Below, one piece after another: positions 1 through 4,833 of a stretch of DNA of 7,574 nucleotides. Under the pieces are notes generated by a model that did not search any database, was not told where the DNA came from, and worked only from the letters and a program-made list of their open reading frames with translations. The DNA comes from Pseudanabaenaceae cyanobacterium MP8IB2.15. Lineage in GTDB: Bacteria; Cyanobacteriota; Cyanobacteriia; Pseudanabaenales; Pseudanabaenaceae. The stretch covers positions 1-7,574 of the forward strand of contig JARCMB010000007.1 of NCBI GenBank assembly GCA_030248825.1, read 5' to 3'. Position numbers and translations under genes: made by a program. The first letter of the stretch is position 1; every line of letters begins with the position of its first letter.

Positions 1-757
1 GGCAATTCAAGCCAAAATTAAGGGCAATTTATTCGTGCGGGGCATCGATCGATTGTTTCCTGACTTCTTGCTCGAACAAGTCCGACAAATGTGTTACTAC
101 AAGGCCCTCGGAATTTTTTGGTCGGTGATGGCTCCGTTATTCTTGAATTTGAGCGATCGATACGATCGGGGCAAGATCGAGACAATTGCTGATGTCGTGC
201 AATACGTCCAAGATGGTTTAGTCGAAGCTGCCAGCAAACCGATTACCTATAGTGTCAAGATCGATGGCAAAACCTATGACATTATCCCAGAGTCAGTCGG
301 GCTGACGTTTTTAATGGATACTGCGGTTCCTTATGTAGAGACAGTTTTCTTTCGATCGTTTCCGTTTCGCGGCACAGTCTCTTATAATGCCCAAGCTCAG
401 TTCATTTCGCCTGAATTAGCTAAATTTAACTACGGTATTTTGTATGCCGATCCGATCCCTGTAGGTGGCGCAGGGATTCCACCCACTTTATTAATGCAAG
501 ACTTGCGACATTTTCTCCCTACATACCTGCATGAGTTTTATCAACTTGGCGATCGAGGCGAAGATGACTTGCGCGTTCAGATTTGCGGCTCCTTTCAGAA
601 ATCGATGTTTTGCGTCACGACGGCGGCAATTCGAGGACTAGCTCCTTATTCGATCGGAACTGACAAACCCAAAGAACAAAAAGCCAATAAAAAATATCTC
701 CAAGGTTGGGTCGATCGACTAGCCAACTCTCGCCTAATCGATGTCCAAGAAGGTTGA
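1..757 (+). CDS. CO2 hydration protein, ChpX/ChpY (CupB/CupA) family, 5'-truncated by window edge
   Basis: The frame is open from base 2 to the TGA at 755-757, giving 251 residues. The GTG at 35 is an internal codon (LFVRGIDRLFP), not a start, so the gene begins before the window. The family subunits of about 370-450 residues sit on the thylakoid NDH-1MS or NDH-1MS' complexes and convert CO2 to bicarbonate for carbon concentration. Family-like stretches include VRQMCYYKALGIFWSVMAP, YSVKIDGKTYDIIP, AVPYVETVFFRSFPFRG, GGAGIPPTLLMQDLRHFLP and a C-terminal FQKSMFCVTTAAIRGLAPY. The zinc site reported for CupA lies nearer the N terminus and is probably outside the window. No cupS-like gene follows, which leans towards ChpX/CupB, but paralogue assignment is not safe. 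The upstream ndhF/ndhD partners would be expected outside the window. Family call is confident; paralogue is not. Confidence 0.9.
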   Translation, partial: AIQAKIKGNLFVRGIDRLFPDFLLEQVRQMCYYKALGIFWSVMAPLFLNLSDRYDRGKIETIADVVQYVQDGLVEAASKPITYSVKIDGKTYDIIPESVGLTFLMDTAVPYVETVFFRSFPFRGTVSYNAQAQFISPELAKFNYGILYADPIPVGGAGIPPTLLMQDLRHFLPTYLHEFYQLGDRGEDDLRVQICGSFQKSMFCVTTAAIRGLAPYSIGTDKPKEQKANKKYLQGWVDRLANSRLIDVQEG

Positions 758-838
758 TTACAGCTATGAAGGACACACAAACAGCTCAAATTGCTAAAAG
801 CTACAATTACAAGAACATTAGTAAAATCCACTGCAAAA

Positions 839-1060
839 ATGTTGAAAGAACCTAGTGTGATTATTGAGAAAGACTCAGATGGTTACTTTGTCGCATCAGT
901 CCCTAGTCTGAAAGGTTGTCATATGCAGGCAAAATCTCTGGATATCTTAATGGAACGGATTTAAGAAGCAGCCGAACTTTGCATGGAATTTAAAGATGCC
1001 GAAAACCTTACACTAGAATTCATGGGCATTCAGAAAATCAGTGTAGAAGTAACCTATTAG
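839..1060 (+). pseudogene. HicB-like antitoxin pseudogene, interrupted by one in-frame TAA
   Basis: Reading from the ATG at 839 gives MLKEPSVIIEKDSDGYFVAS and then VPSLKGCHMQAKSLDILMERI, a TAA at 962-964 (codon 42), and in the same frame EAAELCMEFKDAENLTLEF followed by MGIQKISVEVTY with a TAG at 1058-1060. This is the compact (about 70 residues) HicB-like fold: a D-DGYFVASVP-L-GCH core, a helix with (E)NIKEAIELYLE-like sequence, and an EF-G-QKI-V end. In relatives the stop position is usually lysine, so one AAA to TAA change would explain it. Intact family members neutralise the HicA mRNA-interferase toxin. No HicA is recognisable in the 81 nt upstream or just downstream. The first 41 codons could still be translated but would lack the C-terminal helix and strand. 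Readthrough or sequencing error are alternatives; pseudogene is the simplest reading. Confidence 0.72.
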
Positions 1061-1354
1061 TCCACCAAATCGACTTAGCTAGGTTCTACAAACCCTTGCA
1101 TCAGTGCTTGAGAAACGCCAATTAACAGTAGCTTTTTGAGCATTGCGTTGGTTTTCCCAAATGGTAATCTGCTCAGATAATTGCTCTTTAGATGGGATGC
1201 GACGGTCAAGACATTGGCGCGATAGCACAGAAAACTCAATCTCAACTTGATTCAACCAGCTAGCGTGTTTGGGAGTGTAATGAAATTCTAATTTTTTGAG
1301 GATATGATCGACCCTCGCGTCAGTATGCTTTAGCTAGTCCTAAACTATTACTAA
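1061..1354. mobile_element. Remnant of an IS630-type insertion sequence
   Basis: This is the approximate extent of the inserted DNA, bounded by the end of the HicB-like remnant and the stop codon of the STAS gene. Only the transposase 3' end is recognisable. I could not identify terminal inverted repeats or a TA target duplication, so the true ends are unknown. Confidence 0.45.
1079..1333 (-). pseudogene. IS630-family transposase, C-terminal fragment
   Basis: The reverse strand reads LKHTDARVDHILKKLEFHYT, then PKHASWLNQVEIEFSVLSRQ, CLDRRIPSKEQLSEQITIWE and NQRNAQKATVNWRFSSTDAR before ending VCRT at the TAG (1081-1079). It is the end of a DDE_3 (IS630/Tc1-mariner-like) transposase: the EFHYTPKH-SWLN-xE motif carries the final catalytic glutamate, and QRNAQKATVNWRF is the usual tail. 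Only about 84 codons remain. A TAG in frame at 1336-1334 bounds it, and the two catalytic aspartates and the HTH region are absent. The last four residues differ from the usual KLKRLYP-type end, so the 3' end is also damaged. It cannot be active. It lies 18 bp from the HicB remnant and 21 bp from the STAS gene, marking this patch as an old insertion and deletion site. Confidence 0.85.
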
Positions 1355-1699
1355 CTAGAGCATTCCAGCACTTTGAATCTCAAATAATTTATTAGTTCCA
1401 GTGAGTTTAAGTAACATATCTACTTGATCTGTTAGAGAATGTAATACTAATCTGCCATTGTTACTTTTGACGATTTTAAGAGTCGTAATTAATAATCCCA
1501 GACCTCGGCTATCAATAAATCTGACATCTTGCATATCGAGAATAAGGACATCTGGGACAGTGTAGACGATCGACAATAATTCTTTACGGTGATTATCGTA
1601 AGTTTCAGAATCTAGCCTACCATGTGGCTTATATACGATTTTTGTAATAGAAGCTTTGGGCTGATCGATCATGTCTAAACTCTTAATTCCTATCATCAC
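1355..1699 (-). CDS. STAS-domain protein, anti-sigma factor antagonist (SpoIIAA/RsbV-like)
   Basis: A 114-residue single-domain cytoplasmic STAS protein. After a short leader, residues 18-30 (ITKIVYKPHGRLD) form the first strands, and VLILDMQDVRFIDSRGLGLL (51-70) contains the diagnostic D-S-x-G-L signature, with Ser64 at the position phosphorylated by the partner anti-sigma kinase in SpoIIAA/RsbV. NGRLVLHSL and a VDMLLKLTGTNKLFEI C-terminal helix and strand complete the fold. Family members switch partners with a serine kinase/anti-sigma factor to release a sigma factor or other target; none is encoded nearby. The GTG start at 1699 is preferred because AAGGA lies 9 nt upstream; the ATG at 1696 is the alternative. 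The gene diverges from the HTH-REC-GGDEF gene, suggesting shared control. Target and kinase are unknown. Confidence 0.85.
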   Translation of the reverse strand: MMIGIKSLDMIDQPKASITKIVYKPHGRLDSETYDNHRKELLSIVYTVPDVLILDMQDVRFIDSRGLGLLITTLKIVKSNNGRLVLHSLTDQVDMLLKLTGTNKLFEIQSAGML

Positions 1700-1927
1700 A
1701 ACTTGTCATCCTTATGTAGTTTTTAAGGTTTTACTTGGGGGCTTTACTTGGACATTGAGTCAAGCAACAATACATAGTGAACTTCAAATGGGTCTGAAAT
1801 CTACAACTTTGTCTTAGTATTAAACTTTGGCGATGTCTTAGATGTAGTTAAAGAAAAATCAACTCTTGTAAAACTTCTGATAAAACTTGTGGTTTAAGCA
1901 AGGCTTACAGGAAAGCAGTTCTTCAGT

Positions 1928-1960
1928 GTAAAACTTCTGTAAGACTTTCGTAAGATATTC
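1928..1960 (+). repeat. Three 11-bp tandem direct repeats, possible activator binding array
   Basis: Three consecutive 11-mers: GTAAAACTTCT (1928-1938), GTAAGACTTTC (1939-1949) and GTAAGATATTC (1950-1960), with consensus near GTAARACTTTC. A weaker fourth, TTACAACTTGT, follows at 1961-1971. A period of about one helical turn puts all units on one DNA face, as in direct-repeat sites of OmpR/PhoB-family response regulators. The third unit also forms the palindrome GTAAGATATTCTTAC (1950-1964), so a dimeric repressor site is an alternative. The sequence does not match the cyanobacterial Pho-box consensus I know. Confidence 0.55.
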
Positions 1961-1970
1961 TTACAACTTG

Positions 1971-1976
1971 TAGTAT
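1971..1976 (+). promoter_or_regulatory. Candidate -10 element (TAGTAT) for the HTH-REC-GGDEF gene
   Basis: TAGTAT lies 10 nt after the last phased repeat, with no good -35 hexamer at the proper distance. This is the layout of activator-dependent promoters in which the bound activator replaces the -35 contact. It implies a transcript start near 1983 and a leader of about 60 nt. It is inferred from spacing only. Confidence 0.3.
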
Positions 1977-2044
1977 CAGGGGAATAGTGTTGTTTTGGGT
2001 CGCTTCTCAAGTTTTTCGGCTTATCACCCCCTCAAAGTAAATTT

Positions 2045-3571
2045 ATGTCCAGATCGATTAAAGTCGCACCAGAGCATATCGATAAAGTCCAATTAACTCT
2101 TAGACAGAGTGTTTATCCTAGCCAGAGTGCTTTAGCTGGGGATGTTGGATTAACACGCCCGACTGTAAGTAATTTTTTTAATGGTAAGCCCATTGACTAT
2201 CTCAATTTTTTGGAGATTTGCCAGAAGATCAAGATCGATTGGCGAGAAGTTGCAGCTAAAGGTCATACTAGAGACACTGAAGAAAATTCCTCTTTAGAAA
2301 TAGATGAAGAGATTCAGAGCCTTACTAAATCAATAACTCAAGCTTCTCTAAGTGAATCTCTAGAATCTTCAGGGATCGGAGATATTTTGGTTGTTGATGA
2401 TCGTCCAGATAATATTCGACTTTTATCGACAATGCTATCGGAGCGTGGCTATAAAGTTAGGAAGGCTGTGAGTGGTGAAATGGCTCTAACAGCGATCGAT
2501 ACAGCGGCACCAGATTTGATTCTATTAGATATTACCATGCCTCAAATGGATGGGTTTGATGTCTGTCAAAGATTAAAGGCTGAGGAGAAAACTCGCTATA
2601 TCCCAGTTATTTTCATTAGTGCGCTCGATGAAGTTGTAGATAAAGTTAAAGCATTTTCTTGTGGTGGAGTTGATTACATTACCAAGCCCTTTCAGGTAGA
2701 AGAGGTGATGGCAAGAGTTGAAAGTCAACTGACAATTAGAAGATTGCAAAGACAAATGCAGAGACAGAACCGATTACTGCAAGAAGAAATTCAGTACCGA
2801 CTAGAAGTCGATCGAGTGATCCAAGAACAGAATATCTCATTACAAAAAGAAGTAAAAAACCGACTGAGGATCGAGAAATTACTCCAAGATCAAAATGAAT
2901 TAATGCAGGAGGAAATCCAGAATCGTCAAAGGATCGAACGAACTCTTCAGACCCAGAATATTGAGCTGCAACGAGAAATTAGCGATCGAATTGAGGCTGA
3001 GGAATCTTTAAAGCAAGCCAACCAACAGTTGCAATCGCTCAGCTTACTCGCGGCTATAGATGGGCTAACTCAAATTGCCAACAGACGCAGATTTGATGAG
3101 TATCTTAGTGATGAATGGGAAAGACTGACCGAAGCACAGCAGCCTCTATCACTAATTTTGTGTGATGTCGATCGGTTTAAACCTTACAACGATGTTGAGG
3201 GGCATCAAAAAGGTGATGAGTGTTTACAGTCGATCGCCAAAACTCTTAATGACTACATTTCCAAGACGCAGGGCTTAGCGGCACGTTATGGCGGAGATGA
3301 GTTTGCGATTATCCTGCCAAACACAGACGCTGCAACTGCGAGGCAAATTGCGGAACAGATTAAATCTGATATCCAGAATCTTAGTATTTCTCATCCCAAT
3401 TCTTCAGTTTGTGAACATGTTACCTTGAGTATGGGAATCGCCAGTATGATTCCCACTAGAGAGCTTCAGCCCGATTCCTTAATCTCGATTACCGACTGTG
3501 CCCTCGATGAAGCTAAAGATCGAGGTGGAAATATCACTGTTTTGAAAGAGATAGAGCTGTCTCAAGAGTGA
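2045..3571 (+). CDS. HTH-REC-coiled-coil-GGDEF hybrid regulator (predicted diguanylate cyclase)
   Basis: A 508-residue soluble protein. Residues 1-72 are the XRE-like helix-turn-helix seen at the N terminus of many cyanobacterial proteins (SQSALAGDVGLTRPTVSNFF, NGKPIDYLNFLEICQ). Residues 112-230 are a receiver domain with acidic D118/D119, phospho-acceptor D162 (LLDITMP), S192 and K214 (YITKPF). Residues 231-330 are a coiled coil of four 21-residue repeats. Residues 335-505 are a GGDEF domain: DGLTQIANRRRF, metal ligand D374 (CDVDRFKPYND), GHQKGD and an intact GGDEF at 416-420. This set should make c-di-GMP from two GTP once phosphorylation and coil-mediated dimerisation align the domains, as in WspR/PleD-type enzymes. 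The inhibitory RxxD site is absent (KTQG at 407-410). No cognate histidine kinase is in the window. The start is fixed by the conserved MSRS..VAPE beginning. DNA binding by the HTH is inferred; in this family it may be a protein-docking module. Confidence 0.92.
   Translation: MSRSIKVAPEHIDKVQLTLRQSVYPSQSALAGDVGLTRPTVSNFFNGKPIDYLNFLEICQKIKIDWREVAAKGHTRDTEENSSLEIDEEIQSLTKSITQASLSESLESSGIGDILVVDDRPDNIRLLSTMLSERGYKVRKAVSGEMALTAIDTAAPDLILLDITMPQMDGFDVCQRLKAEEKTRYIPVIFISALDEVVDKVKAFSCGGVDYITKPFQVEEVMARVESQLTIRRLQRQMQRQNRLLQEEIQYRLEVDRVIQEQNISLQKEVKNRLRIEKLLQDQNELMQEEIQNRQRIERTLQTQNIELQREISDRIEAEESLKQANQQLQSLSLLAAIDGLTQIANRRRFDEYLSDEWERLTEAQQPLSLILCDVDRFKPYNDVEGHQKGDECLQSIAKTLNDYISKTQGLAARYGGDEFAIILPNTDAATARQIAEQIKSDIQNLSISHPNSSVCEHVTLSMGIASMIPTRELQPDSLISITDCALDEAKDRGGNITVLKEIELSQE
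2759..3010 (+). repeat. Four in-frame 63-bp units encoding 21-residue coiled-coil repeats
   Basis: Residues 239-259, 260-280, 281-301 and 302-322 of the REC-GGDEF protein each start Q-x-Q-N and share an LQ-E-I/V...R...IE pattern, such as QNRLLQEEIQ, QNISLQKEVK, QNELMQEEIQ and QNIELQREIS. Each unit is exactly three heptads, so copy-number change would keep the coil in register. The units have diverged at the DNA level, so the duplication is not recent. Confidence 0.85.
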
Positions 3572-3577
3572 GAAAGA

Positions 3578-4480
3578 TTATCGAATTTCATCTGGATTAA
3601 TCCCGATCGATCGAAGGTATGCTGATAATGCCTCTGTGCGCTGCATTTCTTGATCGGCCCTTTGCCTTTCTTGGTTAGCACGCTGACTTTCTTGGTTGGC
3701 ACGCTGACTTTCTAATTCAGCCCTTTGCCGCTCTTGGTCAACGATCGATTCGGCATACACTGCTCGTTCATCACCTGTCAGCAGAAGATTGCCATCAGCA
3801 TCCCACCAACGAAGCCAAGGAATCGGAGTTTCTTCCTGCCCGTAAAGTATGCCTAGCTCCACACCGATCGGCGCGATCGAGTAGTGACCGCGTTCATTTG
3901 CTTGAATCTTTTGATACCTCCCACCGCTTAAGTGATACACCTCAACTGATGCTTTCTTAACTTCATAAATTCCATAGAAAGGAATCCGAATGGCTTGCTC
4001 GTAAACCCAAAACTTTCCTGCTTTTTTCTCGTCTGTGGTCGCACCTATGGTTTCATCTGTGGCATCTTTAGATGGAGAAGTTCGATCTCTTTCTTCCGCC
4101 CCATTTCCCGATACAAATTCGATCGCGATCAAAGGTGCAACAATTTCTTTCCAGATTACATAAGAGCGACGATATTCCCCATTGAGCAGTGGCGGCACAT
4201 TGGGGACATAAAACCAATCTGGGGCTTCTGCGCCTTTTTCAAGCGGGTCAGTCAATTTCCAGTAAATCCCACTATCTTGACCGATACAGTAGCGACCATC
4301 GGGGTGTAGTTTGTGCAGGATTGGTTCGATCGAACTAGTTAAAACAATACTCTGAGGATGTTCTTGGAAATTTTTCACAAAGCTTCCGTCTGACTCTGGC
4401 AGTTGGGTGTGATCGGGAAGACCAAGTTGTAAATTTGGTGGTGAGGTGGATGGGGGTATGAGTACCTGATTAGGGGTCAT
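3578..4480 (-). CDS. Uma2-family protein (DUF820, PD-(D/E)XK nuclease fold) with heptad-repeat C-terminal tail
   Basis: A 300-residue protein of the Uma2/DUF820 family, greatly expanded in cyanobacteria, with a restriction-endonuclease-like fold and unproven biological role. Residues 1-50 are a variable leader. The core runs from about 70 to 225: APDWFYVPNVPP places D88, APLIAIEFVSG places E121, and GKFWVYEQAIRIPFYGIYEV places K156, consistent with a D-E-K nuclease triad. A 30-residue Ser/Thr/Asp/Glu-rich insert (about 125-155) separates E and K. Residues 251-285 are a repetitive QRA-x-xE tail, then LRSIGINPDEI, a typical ending of this subgroup. It is convergent with the GGDEF gene, with only 6 bp between stop codons. 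The ATG at 4480 has no clear Shine-Dalgarno sequence. No mobile element flanks it. Family call is firm; nuclease activity and target are unknown. Confidence 0.88.
   Translation of the reverse strand: MTPNQVLIPPSTSPPNLQLGLPDHTQLPESDGSFVKNFQEHPQSIVLTSSIEPILHKLHPDGRYCIGQDSGIYWKLTDPLEKGAEAPDWFYVPNVPPLLNGEYRRSYVIWKEIVAPLIAIEFVSGNGAEERDRTSPSKDATDETIGATTDEKKAGKFWVYEQAIRIPFYGIYEVKKASVEVYHLSGGRYQKIQANERGHYSIAPIGVELGILYGQEETPIPWLRWWDADGNLLLTGDERAVYAESIVDQERQRAELESQRANQESQRANQERQRADQEMQRTEALSAYLRSIGINPDEIR
3626..3730 (-). repeat. Five tandem 21-bp units encoding heptads in the Uma2 protein tail
   Basis: The heptads are RQRAELE, SQRANQE, SQRANQE, RQRADQE and MQRTEAL (residues 251-285). Units two and three are identical in protein and nearly so in DNA, pointing to recent slippage or unequal exchange. 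In-frame expansion changes the length of a charged helix without touching the nuclease-like core. Confidence 0.85.
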
Positions 4481-4509
4481 AGCAGCTCAACGCAAGGGTA
4501 TACCGCTCT

Positions 4510-4527
4510 AATCTAACACGTTAGATT
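4510..4527. promoter_or_regulatory. 18-bp inverted repeat upstream of the Uma2-family gene
   Basis: AATCTAACACGTTAGATT has 8-bp arms around two central bases. It lies 30 bp upstream of the Uma2 start and 6 bp past the stop of the small - strand gene. A TATACC (4502-4497 on the - strand) between it and the ATG could be a -10, which would put the palindrome at the -35 region, as for an operator. No T-tract follows on either strand, which argues against a rho-independent terminator. Confidence 0.35.
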
Positions 4528-4533
4528 CTCAAT

Positions 4534-4647
4534 TTAAGTATAGGTCTTGAGCAAATATGAGATTAATGTGATCGCTTCAAAGCCAATAAAAGTCGCCAGC
4601 AGAAAGAACACAATGATGTTAACTGCACCTTTAATTTTGTCCATCAT
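4534..4647 (-). CDS. Possible small single-span membrane protein (37 aa), unknown function
   Basis: From the ATG at 4647 the protein begins MMDKIKGAVNIIVFFLLATF and ends IGFEAITLISYLLKTYT. This is a short charged start, then about 25 hydrophobic residues forming one transmembrane helix, then a Lys-Thr-Tyr-Thr tail. The same frame stays open to another ATG at 4749 (71 residues), but the extra N-terminal residues look like random sequence. Neither start has a Shine-Dalgarno sequence. Cyanobacteria encode many one-helix thylakoid proteins of this size, and type I toxins also look like this, but it matches none I recognise. It lies upstream of the Uma2 gene on the same strand. It may be a chance reading frame. 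Confidence 0.4.
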   Translation of the reverse strand: MMDKIKGAVNIIVFFLLATFIGFEAITLISYLLKTYT

Positions 4648-4833
4648 AATTAGGTTGAGATTCGATCGTAAGAATTTTAATAGCTCTAAGCTACCTGAAT
4701 AACCATAGCAGTGAGTGGTGATCGGAAGAGTGAAGTTATGTTTAATCATCTAGAAACTAATCACTAAAATTGAAAAGCTGAAAACCATTTACAATAAGTA
4801 ATAGGTTATTGGTTGATGGCGAGGAAAATTTGT

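Larger units (their letters stand above)
1700..2044. promoter_or_regulatory. Divergent intergenic control region with repeated GTAAAACTTCT-type elements
   Basis: A 345-bp gap separates the divergent STAS and HTH-REC-GGDEF starts, with no coding sequence I can support. It holds a 13-bp-spaced pair of TTTACTTGG (1730-1738, 1743-1751), the 12-mer GTAAAACTTCTG twice (1868-1879 and 1928-1939), a related TAAAACTT at 1881-1888, and the phased array listed separately. The ATG at 2045 has no Shine-Dalgarno sequence. Confidence 0.6.

Noticed and set aside
646..831. 61-codon reading frame on the - strand
   Set aside because: It overlaps the 3' end of the CO2-hydration gene antisense, has no recognisable motif and no ribosome binding site; a shadow frame.
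766..855. 29-codon + strand frame starting ATGAAGGAC, a possible HicA remnant
   Set aside because: No HicA features (no G-H-x-H motif or LKRILR-type end), and it overlaps the HicB relic; not supportable as a gene.
2573..2755. 60-codon - strand frame inside the GGDEF regulator gene
   Set aside because: Antisense to the receiver-domain coding sequence, which is strongly conserved; no independent evidence.
3545..3567. Possible terminator hairpin at the end of the GGDEF gene (GAGATA...TGTCTC)
   Set aside because: Stem of six pairs including a G-T, no T-tract on either strand, and it lies inside the coding sequence.
3995..4309. 104-codon + strand frame
   Set aside because: Wholly antisense to the Uma2 core; aromatic-rich random-looking sequence.
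4770..4795. TTGAAA and TACAAT as a promoter for the SPOR-like gene
   Set aside because: Only 14 bp separate the hexamers, too short for a standard sigma-70-type promoter; kept out of the feature list.
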